A stretch of 64,000 nt of DNA from Alligator mississippiensis (lineage: Eukaryota; Chordata; Crocodylia; Alligatoridae), in the NCBI RefSeq assembly GCF_030867095.1, contig NC_081833.1, positions 68,971,895 to 69,035,894 on the forward strand. The letters run 5' to 3'. Both the position numbers and the translations under genes were made by a program. Shown here piece after piece: positions 11,896 to 23,707 of this stretch. Positions within the stretch are counted from its first letter, which is position 1. Each line of letters starts with the position of its first letter. The notes under the pieces were generated by a model. That model did no database searches. It worked only from the letters and a program-made list of their open reading frames with translations, and was not told the DNA's origin.

Positions 11896-12012
11896 GGGGG
11901 GGGAGGTGTGGAGGGCTGTGGGTGTGTGTGTGTTTAGGAGAGCGTGGATGTGGGTACGTGGATATAGGGGGGTATGTGTGTGCGGGGGTGTTTGTGGGGG
12001 TATGTGGGGGGG
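11896..12012 (+). repeat. G-rich, GT-rich low-complexity tract
   Basis: The plus strand is almost only G and T with runs of 4-8 G. At 11984-12012 the pattern GGGGG, 7 bases, GGGGG, 5 bases, GGGGGGG meets the usual G-quadruplex rule, because the last run can supply two G-triplets. The tract directly precedes a GC-rich hAT fragment and could be part of it. Confidence 0.75.
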
Positions 12013-12039
12013 AAATTGCTCCCTCCCCCTCACCACTGC

Positions 12040-12515
12040 CAGGCCGGTCTTGCTGCAGCCACCCAGAGCCTGTGTCAGACTGCCCTGCACCTGTTCTGTG
12101 CTGCCACCACTGCCCTGCTAGGCAGCCTGACAAAGGGCAACCCTGCATGGCATGGGTCTGGGTGGCTGCAGCAGGAGCAGCCCAGTGGTGTTGAGAGGGT
12201 GGGGTTGCTTTCCCCCCACCCTGAGCAACACCGTCTGCACCACCGCTGCTGAGCCTGGGAGAGTGAGCCCAGAGCAGGCGTGGGGCGCATGGGGTCAGGG
12301 CTGTGTGCATGGGTCCCTACCAGTAGCACGGGGCTGGGACCAGTGGCAGCCAGGAGCTGCTGCCACCTGGGCTGCTTAGAAAGGCTCCAGTCCGGCTGCG
12401 TGCCCAGGGGCGGCAAGACATGCCACAGCTGAACTGTGCCTGGGCCAGGCGGGACTGAGGGACCTGCCGTGGGCCAGACAAAGACCCACCATGGGCCATA
12501 TTTTGCCCACTCCTG
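12040..12515 (-). mobile_element. GC-rich hAT-like element fragment
   Basis: The right boundary reads CATATTTTGCCCACTCCTG; its reverse complement CAGGAGTGGGCAAAATATGG is the hAT/Charlie terminal motif, also seen at 49523. The next bases, GGCCCATGG and GGGCCAGA-like, continue that motif. The matching left terminus is not visible, so the element is truncated or its left end lies in the G-rich tract. The long open frames across here (up to 195 codons on the minus strand) arise from GC-rich composition and stop-poor repeat sequence. Confidence 0.6.
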
Positions 12516-12639
12516 CCCTAACAGCTCAATTTTATCTTGCATTTCTTGTGCAAGAAGTTGCATTAACTTTAGTTGGACCATTCACATGGCTGAAGATAGT
12601 CAAGTAAAATCTCACTGAAGAGTGACCTTGAGTCCAGAG

Positions 12640-12815
12640 GATAAATCAGAGCACTTGCAGTCATGATTCCTGGTTTCACTTCCTGGCTCTATCACCGATT
12701 TTCTGGATGACCCTGGGTAAATCACTTAGTCTTAACGAGGTTAAGTTTACCCAGGGCAGATGTGTTGTGAGGCTTAAACAATGTTTGTGAAGTGCCCTGA
12801 GGAGGGAAGAAGCTA
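12640..12815 (+). repeat. MIR SINE, nearly full core to 3' end
   Basis: CTTCCTGGCTCTATCACCGA followed by TGGATGACCCTGGGTAAATCACTTAG matches the MIR core consensus as remembered (ctggctctgccacttac ... tgtgaccttgggcaagtcacttaac). It is followed by TGTTGTGAGGCTTAAACAAT and GTGAAGTGCCCTGAGG, the MIR/L2 tail. The family is a fossil shared by amniotes. Confidence 0.75.
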
Positions 12816-13841
12816 TGCACTTGCAAACTATTGGTAGAGCTGGCTGCCTCTACATCCGACTCAAATGCTCAGAGAAATGTTTGAGCAACCACACGCTGAA
12901 ACTGCACATTTCATTGACACGTCTATTGGCTCTTGCCTGTGTACTTCCTACCACCGTGCACACAATTGTAGAAATTATGCGAGTAAACAGGACATCAATT
13001 AGTTTACATAAACCCTTTTCTGAAAATGTGGCAAGGGTTTTTCTGAATTTCATGATTGCACAGGTCTGAACTATTGCATTATCCTTAGGTAACTATAGTT
13101 TTGATATAGCCAGGTGCTTAGTTAAATTTAGATTCCCTTTGGGTTCCTAATTTTCCTCCTGTAAAAAGATATGGGAAGTTTCCAGAGATAACCACCTCTG
13201 AAAAAATTGAGTTTTCCTATTATGCTTAAGTGGGGACAGGATTTGACTGCCTAAATCTGCAACAAATAGTGACAGTTTTCTGTCAGGATACCTGAAGAGA
13301 TACTTCACTGAATGCACAATCTCTTGGGCAAAAAAAACCCAACTGAAGGATCTCTTGTGAACTTTTTGGTACCCCATCCTTTTAGACAGGTTAGAAATAA
13401 TGCAGTCGTAACGTGTGTGTGTCTACTTCCACTCCCAACCAGAACAAGGAAATACAAAGGCACAGAAATGAAAACAACAGGAACCTCACAAAAAAAGATT
13501 TTGGGTTGAGTTTGGGCAAAGGTTCACAGTAGGGATAGAAGGGAAGGTGCTTCCTATTTATCTTAACCGGTTCTGCTTATCTTTGACTAGAAATTGTTTT
13601 GAGCGATGAGGAAGTTCAATGAAAAATCCATTTTGTTCTGCACAGGACACAGCAGCGCTCACATTTAATCAAATTAACATCCCTTCTACACCAAAGTTAA
13701 ACGACACACAGCTCAGTGGGGATTTACCTGAGTAGGGACTGTAACAAAGCAGAAAGAGTATGTTGTCCTATATTGTGTTATATTTAAACGGCCCATGCAT
13801 TACATCAGTGATTCCCATATACATTAATTGGTCTTATAACA

Positions 13842-13873
13842 CCTGGTTACACTATATAGTGTAATCTGCCAGG
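13842..13873. repeat. Palindrome with CCTGG/CCAGG outer arms
   Basis: TTACACTATATAGTGTAA (13847-13864) is a perfect 18-bp palindrome. CCTGG immediately before it and CCAGG after a four-base offset (TCTG) extend the arms. It lies in an AT-rich area and could be a small hairpin or MITE relic. Confidence 0.75.
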
Positions 13874-14939
13874 AACTTGATATGCATGCATTTCATAACA
13901 TAGTTTATATAATCTATTATTAAAGAATAAGGCTGCATCTGTAATTATATTAGAAAACATATTTTACTGACTTTTACATAAAAGCATGCAGTACACACTG
14001 CACCGTGAGCAAAGTAGTACCAGCTCTCAGAAGGCAGCAATTCACATACTTTATGTTCCTGTTGGGAATAAGGTAACAGGTACAAAAATCAACTGCCATT
14101 TAATGAGTATTGAACTAAACCCTCAGATTCAATTGTCCCTATATTTTCTAGAAGGGACAGTTTAGTTTGGGATGATGTGGCCTAGATGAGTTGACTGTGT
14201 GCAGCTTGACTGAGCAGATGTCCCTGGGTAGATTCAGAGTCCTATCTACTCCCGAGTGATAAAAATAAGTTTTGTGCTGGTTTTTACTTCTGCTTGCGCT
14301 GCAGAATCTGCACAGCTATAGAAGAGGGAGCTGGAAAATGCCCTCGTGCAGGCTCATCCAAAATGTTAAATCAGCTGCAAATTTCAGAGGTTCATTTTGG
14401 CAAGGAATAAAGCCTGCAAGAACCTAGGTTGACTGTCACATCGCAGGCCAGGAAGGGGAAAAGTTACCTTGGCAGCTCCTGGTCCTGAGTTAGCTGGTTC
14501 ACTAGAGCTGCACACCAGCAGAGTTTCTTGGCCTTCCTACTTCCAGCAAAACTCTCCATCCTGCTGTTCATTTCCAGGAAATCAGATGTTGCTACCGCCC
14601 AAGCTGCCTTTCTCAAGCTGACCCTTCAGACCCTTCCCCCTTGTCCTGTAGCTTAACTCTGAAAATATCCAACCTCTTCCACCCAATCCCCCAATATTGA
14701 TCTATTATCATGCGTGTATCTATTGTGTATTTAGATACCAAACACCTGAGGTTTGCTGCACTTTTATCCTGGCCTCAAAATCCATAGAAACACGGCATGA
14801 ATGTGGTAAAAAAAAACCTTGGGCATTGTAAATTAATTACAGCTTGAACCGTTTTCCATTTATGGTGAGCTTTCTCCTTCCCTCCCAGCCCCCAGGGTAT
14901 TGCACTGTAAAACACTCTCTGTAATAGGTTTTATCTCAT

Positions 14940-15300
14940 TCTGCCTCCCCTCCATTTTTCCAGCTTCTCTAGCGAATATTTGTCTTTTCTACCTGCTGCC
15001 CTGTTAAATCAGCCTCCGAGGCAGTGACATATGCCAGATCGCGGGTGCTGTCACTTTAATTCCCGGTGCTCATATTTTTCTCCTCCGAGTGGGGAGGTGG
15101 GGGCAGATGTTTTAGAGCATGGGCCCTTTTCCTGGCTGGCACGCAGAAGTCCTGATGTCTGCTGCTAATTACTGGAGTTGAAATCTTGGCCTTCACTGAC
15201 TGTGCCCAGAGTTAAACAGCAGGTTTCTCCCAACCGCGGTGGAATCCAGGTGTTAGATCTTGTTCGAAACGAAACCCCGCACTCAGCTACATAACATTTC
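14940..15300. other. Candidate conserved non-coding block
   Basis: It is repeat-free, with CpGs kept within regulatory-looking words (AGATCGCGGGTG, CTTTAATTCCCGGTG, CTGCTAATTACTGG). Retained CpGs and TAATTA in a CpG-poor region can mark an enhancer. This is inference only. Confidence 0.22.
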
Positions 15301-16411
15301 AGCTGAATTCTTCCTATGTAAATCTGATTTTCGCCTGGAAACAGACCTCCAGAATAAGTGATGGTGGGCTCCAGCTGCCCTCCCCTGTCTCTTTTCCATT
15401 ATCTAGTTATTGCTCCTCTAAGGCATGGGAACGGTGAGCCTGAAAATGCAACAGAGAGACCACAGTTCCCCTGTGCAAATGAGGAGAGGTCATCGAGACA
15501 CCATGGAAGGGAAATCCCTCCACCTCCTGTGTACTCCCAGGTGGATGTGGGGTAGGGAGGAGGAAGGAACTGTAAATAGTCCAGGCAATGGGAACAGAAG
15601 TGGGGCATTTTTGTTGCACAATGCATAGACCTTTCGGCTAAAAGCTCCACACGGCAAGTGTATACATTGGGCCATGCCCATTTTGGAAGGAGACGGCTAT
15701 GTGGACAAACCAACAGGGACATGCTCTGCTGGGTTTCCCTCTAACGCAGGTGTATGCTGAGCAAAATCATTTCACTCCGTGTTCCCATAAGGAACGAGAT
15801 CTCTACCCTATTGTATGTCGGGAGCGCTCCAAAGCTATTGAAGTCAGTGGAAAAAATCCCAAAGGCCTGGGATGTTACAATTTCACAGGGGCAGATTTCC
15901 AATCTCTAGCTGGTATGGCAAGGATGCCAAGAGTTTTCCTGCCAGTGTGACCAGGAGACCGTATTGTTCTGCTGGCATCTTTTATTTGAAGAGAAGCAAA
16001 ATCCTAAAGCTTTCAACAGGTTGTTAAAAATCCCAGTTATATAAACCACCTTCTAACCTCCGATGCCAAATTGGATGCGCAGATCTCAGGTCTTCCTCAG
16101 GGCAGGGGAAACGGAAGGCTGATCCAGATTGAAGCTTGATAGAAAAATATAGCTGTGATGTATTTGTGGGCCTAGAAGTTTGAGTTGAGACTGATATAAA
16201 TTAAAAAATACAAGAGGGAGGAAAACAGGGCAGTCGCTGGTTAATAATGCAGAAAGGAGGTGCAGGAAGGATTGCACTGTATGGGAAAGGGATAAAATGG
16301 AGCTCAGCCAGGGTCACCAGTCTCTCTCCCACCTCCTACTAAGACTGTACAGGGGGACTCTGGAGGCTCTAGGATTCAGATGATGCCTCTCTTCTCCTTC
16401 CTAACATACAG

Positions 16412-16461
16412 CTGTTGGAAAAATTGCCGAGGAGGCAGCCAGAGACTCCACTGCAGAAGCA
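16412..16461 (+). other. Weak 50-nt exon candidate
   Basis: A pyrimidine-rich tract ending in ACATACAG stands directly before, and GTGAGTG directly after. In the third frame it is open and reads VGKIAEEAARDSTAEA up to the donor. Such arrangements occur by chance in 64 kb, the length is not a multiple of three, and no family is recognised. Confidence 0.15.
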
Positions 16462-17147
16462 GTGAGTGCAGGGATTTTTGGTCATTCAGAGGCTTTGAAC
16501 AGACTTTCTTTGCCTCTCATTTGCTTCCTCCACCTCCTCCCTCCTCCTGGGTGTGGTGTTCAGTAATCTGTGCCCAAGATACTTGGAAGAAGATCATCTT
16601 TATTCAGCGAGGCAGCTCCAACTGCCTCTGCTTAACAGAACATCTGCTTCTGCAGTGCCCTTCTCTCAGGCTCCTTGCGTTTAGAAAGCTAAACCTCTTA
16701 AAATATACGCTTCCTGATCACGCGTCTTCCTTTTTCCAGCCAAAATGCTCACCAACGAATGACATGTATTGAGCTTGATTCCAAATACTTAACCAACCTA
16801 AATTTACTAGGAGTGTTCAGTTAATCCCTGTAGTACCTTGCACTGTCACTGGGAGGATAAGCCTCCTTCGAACTATCTGCTACTGTTGTCGAAACATGGT
16901 GAAGTTGGCTTCTTCTAGCAGTGCTAAAGCCCGGGCTTTGCTTGTCATAACCTATTGTGGTTGCTGCCTAACTGAGACCTCCTGGGACAAATGACTAACT
17001 CGAGGCCCCTCATTTCCCTCCTTTCTGGAACTCGAGGTGGTAGCATTTATTTTTGCACCCCTATGCAGTTTGGGGTTACACACTTCATAGGACAGCAAGG
17101 CAACTTCTTGTGATACCACTGCTAATTGCAACCATCAGTTTAATGGA

Positions 17148-17480
17148 TTCATAGATGTTAGGGTCGGAAGGGACCTCATCAGATTGAGTCTGACCCCCTG
17201 CCCTGGGCAGGAAAGAGCGCTGGAGTCAACGGTGCCCCCCCGCCAATGAATTTGTAGGTGGCCACAAGATCCCCTCTCAGCCTTCTTTCTCGGAGGCCGA
17301 AGAGATCCAGGGCCCCTAGTCTTTCCTCATAGGACTTGGCCTGCAAACCCTTAACCATACAAGTCCTCTGGACCCTCTCTAGGCTATCCACAGCCTTCCT
17401 TTCCATCCTAAACAGGAGCTGTACCATGTTTGTGAAATTGTGGCCGCTCCCAAAACCCCAAATCATGCATAGATGCATTA
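17148..17480 (-). mobile_element. CR1 LINE, 5'-truncated, minus strand
   Basis: CR1 is the main non-LTR retrotransposon of birds and reptiles. The 3' end lies at 17148, with GGGTCGGAAGGGACCTCATC marking the conserved 3' UTR in reverse. The minus-strand frame at about 17179-17478 encodes the C-terminus of the ORF2 reverse transcriptase, with the family words [28 protein letters not shown] and ATYKF. Only this last part survives, as is usual for CR1, which rarely copies full length. The frame is open over about 99 codons, so the copy is moderately young. Confidence 0.93.
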
Positions 17481-20400
17481 TCTTTGCTTAGTTTTATCAG
17501 TCTCTCCACATATCTGAAAAGCCCAATTTTTCTTTCATTATAGGCATTCGAATTCTCAGTTTTCTGCTAAACAAAATGCCTGCAAGTGATAGATGATCTT
17601 TCATTGGTGCTATTGGAGAATTTAACACTGTCAAGTACAAACCAGTCTGACATCCATATTTTCCCCCCCCAATAGTTTTTTTTGAGCACCATTTTTCATC
17701 AGCCTGCTAGACTAGGAATAACAACTAGTGACTACAAACCAAAACTTCAGTACAAATTCCTTAACTCAGGCCTCGAACCTCAGTCCATTGTTCGACTTTA
17801 CTATGGTGAGGATGCCACATCTAGAAATACATAATTTTGACAGAAACAATCACCTGCTTAGTGGTAGCATCTTCTTGCAAAAATCTCTGATGGAGATGAG
17901 AATGGTGTGTAGAATAAACAGGAATTTATGCTGACTGGAAAAAAGCGCTATATCCATGCCTACATTTCTAGAAGGTCAATATTGTCTATGCCTTCATGAG
18001 AAAGCTTTTTTCTTAGCTTGGCCTGTACATTCCCCATGTACAACAAGCCATGACTATGCGGTTAATGTCTCAAGCCATTCCTTTAAAAAAAGGTTAAATC
18101 CTTCATTGACTTTCACCTACCTTTTAAACCTATTTTTCTATAACACCTCGGGGATCACCATTCTAGTGTCTCAAAATGAAATCTCACCTAGAACTGAGAG
18201 CGCCCGTCTGGAGTGTTGAAGGGGCCGAGAACATGTCGTGTTGGCTATTTAGTGCTAACAACCTTCGGAAGAGCCGCAGGTTTTCACCTTGAGCTCTTAA
18301 TCTGGCAATTGCCGTCCACATTTCATACAACTTAATTTTTTTGTTATTAAATTCATGCGTACAAAGGGGATCAGTGCTTGAGTAGTTAGGCTGTGTCTCT
18401 AAAGATCCAGAAGCATGAGTCTGAGCCTTGTTTCATAGTTATACTGAAGGACACCTCTATTTGATCCAACTGTAAATGGGTACCTGGTCATTGCAATGGG
18501 GAATCAGCCTAGGTGATGCAAAAGGTCTTCTGTTTCCCATGCTCCTAGATACAGAAAATGACCTGCTGTAAAAAGCCTACTAACCTGATGAGCCACATAT
18601 GCTTGGGATGGACCGTTGTCCTTGATCTTTGATAAATGTAATGCTTAGCTCCGGGCTGTGCCCCACTGTGCTTTTGTCCAACGTTCTGGACAGTGTCACC
18701 AACCACCAAGTCTTTCTCTATATTTGATTTGCAAATCACGTATTTGAAACTGAAAGTAATCTCTGTGCTCTTGAGGACGAGAGGGTTTGTCAGGCCCCTC
18801 TTGGCATTGGTAGTCAGTGATTTATGGCTGGCTTTCCCTTGAACAAGACTTCCCATAACACATGACTCTTTATGTGTATGGGCTAAAGCCAAAGCCTCTT
18901 TTCTCCAACTGAGCATACTGACACTCATTCAGGAGTGGTTAGAGCTCTTGATACATATGTTATTGATCTCCAGTTTTGAGCATATTGCTAAAAGAGGAAT
19001 GCACAGATGCATAGCATTTCCATTTTTTAATTGTTCAGCTTTAGCCACTCTGGCTTTTTTCAAAGTTGCCTAGCTTCACTAATCATGTTGTTCTGCTGTT
19101 CCCCCCCTCCCCGCCAGAGCCAGAATCCGACTGTTATCTATATAAACTGTAATCTCCTCCTTTCCATCAATAGTTCTGGGTCTCAGCCATGAGTTTGGGG
19201 TTTTTTTAATTGCTCCAGTCATTTTACTGTCCTCTGTACACTGGTGGCTTTCACCGGTGCTGCTTACATCTGAGACACAGTGCAGCTAACTGATGGCAGA
19301 TGAGAAAAGCTCATCTCTAGCTGAGACTTGCCAACACGTACTTACAAAAGTACACTCGGGATTAGGCATTAAAGTGAGAATTCACAAAGGGCATTGTTCT
19401 AGCTTCACAGGAGGGAGAAGTTATCAAGAGAGGTTCCACTTCTCTGAATGCAGATCTCTTTTGCTAATGAGAAAAATATCAGAGAGGCTGAGTGATAGAT
19501 TAGAGTCAGTTTTATTAATGAGATGTACAAAAAAGCCTACTTGAAAATAAGGAAGGTGGGAATTCTGTCTCCAACTTGCAGAGGAGCAGAGGGGAAGAGC
19601 AAAGGTAGGTTTAAGCAGAAGATGCGCTGCTCCTGGCACAATGTGATCTCTGAAATTAGTAGAGTAGCCAATGGGGTTTCTCTACATGCATAGAAATGTC
19701 CTTGCATTGTTCTGCCTCCTTTCCCATGCTTAGCCACACCCCCGACACACCCGGGGAAGACTGTGAGAGGTGAAGCATGGCATCACCTGCTCTGATCTTA
19801 CAACCTCCACATGCATTCTGTACAGACAATTTCCATCTCCTTAAAGGCCCCCCTCATGCCTCCACATCAGGGTCAAGGACCTCATCAGAGAATTGTACCT
19901 GCCCTTAAGAACATTTCTGCAAATCCAAGAAAGAGATGATAGGCACAGCAGCCTGGTTACGTGTCACAGGTTATCGTTCAGAGGTGAAGGCAAGTGAACG
20001 AATTAATGAAGGCACTCGCCCTAAATACCTGCGTGAATACTGCAAAAAATAAAAAATGCTGCATAAATGGTTGCTTGAATTTCAATCTGAGCTTGCTCCA
20101 GTTGTGCTAGTACAAACTTGCAGGCTTGATTCTTGCACCTACCAAATTTCAAGCATGTGTGCCTGCTTTTTTCTCTACCTCGGGCACATTTCAGATAGCC
20201 TGGGCTAGCTACCCGATTCACTTACAGGAACAAGAGTTCCCAAACATTTCTCCTGGCACTAAGGCAACTAATAAATGAGCCTGACAAGGATGCAGCCCCA
20301 CCCTTAGCAAGGGGGAGAACTATTCGCACGCACAATTATATTATATGTGATAATTATTCCAAAAATTACAGAGCAATAAATATAATGCGCATGGTTATGT

Positions 20401-22174
20401 CGTGTAGAGGATGGGAGTAGGACAATGCCTAACCTAGCAAAGGGACACAGCTCCTGGAGTCCCAACACAGAAGCAATTAAATGAGCCAGTCAGCACCTGC
20501 TGGAAGGAGGGCAGTGCATACGCTCTGAATGACTTATATATTCCAGTTAAGAACTCAGCACCAAGCCATGTGCTCCTTGCAGAGCTTAAAGAGGAAGTAA
20601 AGGAGTGCGTAGCCCTGCTATGAGAGACGAACCCCTCCCACAAGGGAGGAAGGCAAGCCAGTTGTGAGCAGCTGGTAGGCATCCCACAAACCAAAAAAGG
20701 AAAAACAAATTGCAGAGAGCAAACCCTTTCCCCCCAAATTATTCACTCTTGCAATTCTAGTGTTCATGTCTTTTGTCAGGGGAAATGCTAATGACCCAAT
20801 GTAATAATCACCCTTGGATAACTCCATATAGCTCTAGCCTAAGACATGCTCCCATTCAGAATTTTGCATGGTCTTCATTACCTTGCAGGTGCCAAATTAA
20901 GCTGGATCTCCTGCTTTGTGTCTCAGGCTGGCAAGCAAGCCAAAGCAAGTCGTCTGGCGCAGAGGGTAGATAGGTGTACCTACACATGTGCATACATATA
21001 TGATAACAAGCACTCAAGACAATCCCACAGGTTGTCTTTGATGATTTGAACTATTTTCCTTTGGCCACAGGATTCCCTCTGGCTGAGGTGATGCTGGGAA
21101 GCTGAAGAGCTGGTTAGATATATTAAAAAACAAACAAACAAAAAAACATGTCATGGGCACAGCTGAGTACTTTCATAGGGAAGTGCATTGGTTTGCCTGA
21201 CTTCCAGAGCTTCTGACATGGCATAGAGGGTATGTTGACCACCACAGAGAGAGGCTCAGCGGCAGCGTCTACTACAGAAATACAAGAGGGGACTTCTGAT
21301 CTGAAGTCTGCATGACAAACTGATGTAGACCTCAGTGATCAGAGCAATAAAAAGAAGCAAGCATGTGAAGGCTTGCTTAAAAATAAAACTTACCTTTCAC
21401 TCTATTATCATTACCCTCTTCCCAGCTTGCTGCGCCGCCACCCCCACCCTCTTTTTATGTGCAATGACTTGGTTCATCGGTCCCTCAGGCCACTCCTTCT
21501 GGGTGTGGTGCAAACTGAGCTGTGCTTCCCTCGGGCAGCGATGTGCTAAGGCTTCAGGATGCGCTGACTCAGTGAGGCAAGGATAATTTTAGGCAGCAGT
21601 TCCAGACAGCTTTGCCTAGTGCATAATATACCTCTACCAGACAGACCCAACCACTAACTTCTTTTCCACACAGACTCTGGAGCCTGAATAAAGCAGACCT
21701 GGCCGTGCCAGAAGGCTGGCACAGCAATTCAGGGTGCGGGCAGTATAAAAACGGACCTGCATCCTCAACGTCTGGATCAGCTGGGAGCTGGGCACAACAC
21801 GTGCCATTTCCCAGCGCAATTCCAAGCACCTCCAAAAGCTGCTATAATTAATATGGGAGGTGGCTACCACGATGGGACTCAAGGAAGAAAACAAGCACCC
21901 CAGGCAAACCCTGTTCCCAGCCTTACTTGCCATGCCAGTTCTGTGGCACCAAAGGTCCCCTGTGTACGGTTTCACCAATACGCCCTAAAAGCTGACAGAT
22001 TCAGGTGCCTGCAGACTAAATGAGGGCAGAGAGCAAGCTCTGAAGTTCAAAGCAGTGCCCACAGAAGCAGTCCTCTCTTTTGTAAAGACATTGCAGCTGA
22101 CATGCTGCTGCTCATTGCCAACATCCCTTGGGAAGAGAGGTGCCTTTCAGGTAGACAAGCTTTTTAGAGCTTTC
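17481..22174. other. Unassigned non-coding stretch
   Basis: No gene, RNA or convincing mobile element is recognised. Open frames (up to 127 codons, 18545-18928 minus) are unlike known proteins. A minus-strand donor-like AAG|GTAAGT lies at about 21386-21394, after a CpG-containing stretch, without a recognisable exon. A phrase at about 18465 (AACTGTAAATGGGTACCTGG) may be an old SINE piece. Confidence 0.5.
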
Positions 22175-22247
22175 TGGGCCTGGTCCCAAGCCTGCTGAAG
22201 TAGAGGGGAAATCTTTCCATTGATTCCAAGAGATTTGGATTAGGCCC
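22175..22247. mobile_element. Chompy-like palindromic MITE
   Basis: The ends are inverted: GGGCCTGGTCCCAAG against TTTGGATTAGGCCC. The body CCTGCTGAAGTAGAGGGGAA then ATCTTTCCATTGATTCC follows the remembered archosaur/turtle form (gctgaagtcaatggga-aatctttccattgacttc). It abuts an L2 fragment. There is no coding capacity. Confidence 0.65.
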
Positions 22248-22249
22248 AA

Positions 22250-22446
22250 ATGTGAAAGCCAACACCATAAACTCCACCTGGAAGCCAATAAGCAGCCAAG
22301 TACAGGCCGTGGAGCATGGGTGTCATGTGCTCGCAGCAAGCTACCCTGCTTACTAAGCAGGCTGCTGCATTCTGCATCGGCTCCAGTTTCCCAGTGGATT
22401 TCAGAACGAGCTCCTTTACTGCATTGCAGTTGTCTAAGTCTTCAGG
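22250..22446 (-). mobile_element. L2-type LINE fragment, minus strand
   Basis: The minus strand stays open across the fragment and reads like the C-terminal part of an L2/CR1-clade reverse transcriptase. LDNCNA corresponds to the family's 'LDYCNALY', KLEPMQNAAACLVS to 'KLQLVQNAAARLLTG', and HMTPMLHGLYLAAYWLP to 'HITPVLRQLHWLPV'. An insertion-like difference (YLAAY) lies before the WLP word. About 65 residues are recognisable; the rest of the element is absent or decayed. L2 has been inactive in most amniotes for a very long time, so an open frame here is probably chance survival. Confidence 0.75.
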
Positions 22447-22619
22447 TGACAAAGACAAAGGACATGGATAATTGTAGCAATGACCAAATCCAACAGAAAA
22501 GGTCATAACCCTCCCAGTCAGGAAAAGATGGAGAAAAAGGACAAAAAATAAAAAAATAAAAAAATCAACAAATGAGCAGCGTCCTGTATACAGTAGTGGG
22601 GTGTCACTGTTCTTAGCCA

Positions 22620-23220
22620 ATTATGCTAAATGCTTCAAAAATCTTTTATTTCTTCACAACCAAATGGAACAAAATGATGACACAATGGTCTTAAAGCTTT
22701 AATCAGCAGGTCAAGCCAAGCCTTTTATTTCTTTGTATGTTCCAGTCAATGGAAAGTTATTGCTTAATTAACCCCCTTGAATGAATACCTGATAATTAAT
22801 AAACCTATATACTGTACCCCAAGGCTTTGAGTTTAAGAAGTCTCCTCTGTTCAAGTATGAAAAAAGAAAACATGCTGAACTAATGGGAAATAATTCCGGT
22901 AGAAGGCAAACCAATTAGGATTAGTGAATTCCATTTCATTTAAAGTTCGAAGATAGAGAAGTAATTTATCTAGTAAATTAATAGTGTTGGTGACTTTCCT
23001 AATATATTAGCAAGTCTTTCGTATCATATTAGTGAAAACCAAGCTGGCTAATACAATAAAAGACTTATTATAAAGGTATGAAGGTTACTAATGTGATAAG
23101 ATTTTTTGCATCCAATTAGTATTAAAAGAACATGTTTCTAAAATGGGTTTTTATATTTATTTATATCATTCCCGGTGCACTTCACAAGCCATATTTTATT
23201 TTAATAAATTAATTCTCCTC
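22620..23220. other. AT-rich block with many TAATTA-type motifs
   Basis: It is free of recognised repeats, with repeated homeodomain-type core words: CTTAATTAACC, GATAATTAATAAAC, CCAATTAGG, AAATTAATAG, CCAATTAGT and AAATTAATTC. This is typical of developmental enhancers flanking transcription factor genes, but AT-rich neutral DNA also generates such words. No coding potential. Conservation cannot be judged from one sequence. Confidence 0.3.
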
Positions 23221-23564
23221 CTAACTTGGGAGTGAGTGTACAGGGGATATCTCCCCAGCCAAGAGCTGTGCATGTGAAAGAGCGTATATATGCTTGAGTG
23301 CATGTGTATTAATGATTCAGATGGTCAGGGTGTGGCTGCATTGTTTTTAGCAAATCAAATGCATTTTGGTATTTTTCTAACCCTGGGCAAGCTACAGATG
23401 AGGCTGCTGTACCCAACTATGCCAAAGCCTAAATGCTTCCTTGAAATGACTTTGCCATTGGTCATAACTAGTGCAGTTTTGTGTCTCCACCAGTTACTGT
23501 TATTCAGCTCCTTCAAAGGAAAGTGAATGATCCTGATAGCACTGCATTTGTGTAATAAATTACT

Positions 23565-23707
23565 CAGTGGCATAACCAGGGTGGGATGGATAGGGCAGCT
23601 GCTCCAGTGATGTGGAGGGTGGGGGGCGGAGAGGGGTAGAAAAAAAAGGCTGCTACTGCAGCCACACAATTGCACCAGAGCACGGAGGCAATCAGAAGTT
23701 GCCACTG
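23565..23707. mobile_element. Short element with CAGTGGCA inverted ends
   Basis: CAGTGGCATAACC at the left pairs with GTTGCCACTG at the right (eight-base terminal match CAGTGGCA). The interior is G-rich on the plus strand and has no frame. The start CAGTGGC(A/G)TAACCAGGG is a common opening of reptile DNA transposon relics. No flanking target duplication is visible. Confidence 0.55.

Larger units (their letters stand above)
12816..17147. other. Largely unassigned non-coding stretch
   Basis: It holds an 18-bp perfect palindrome (13847-13864), a repeat-poor block with several CpGs (about 14940-15300) and many overlapping open frames at 15358-15730. None of these frames resembles a known protein. 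A weak exon candidate is listed at 16412-16461. No mobile element is recognised with confidence. Confidence 0.5.

Noticed and set aside
11723-12310. 195-codon minus-strand open frame and overlapping frames to 12581
   Set aside because: They run through the palindrome, the G-rich tract and a GC-rich hAT fragment; the Thr/His/Pro runs reflect the GT repeat.
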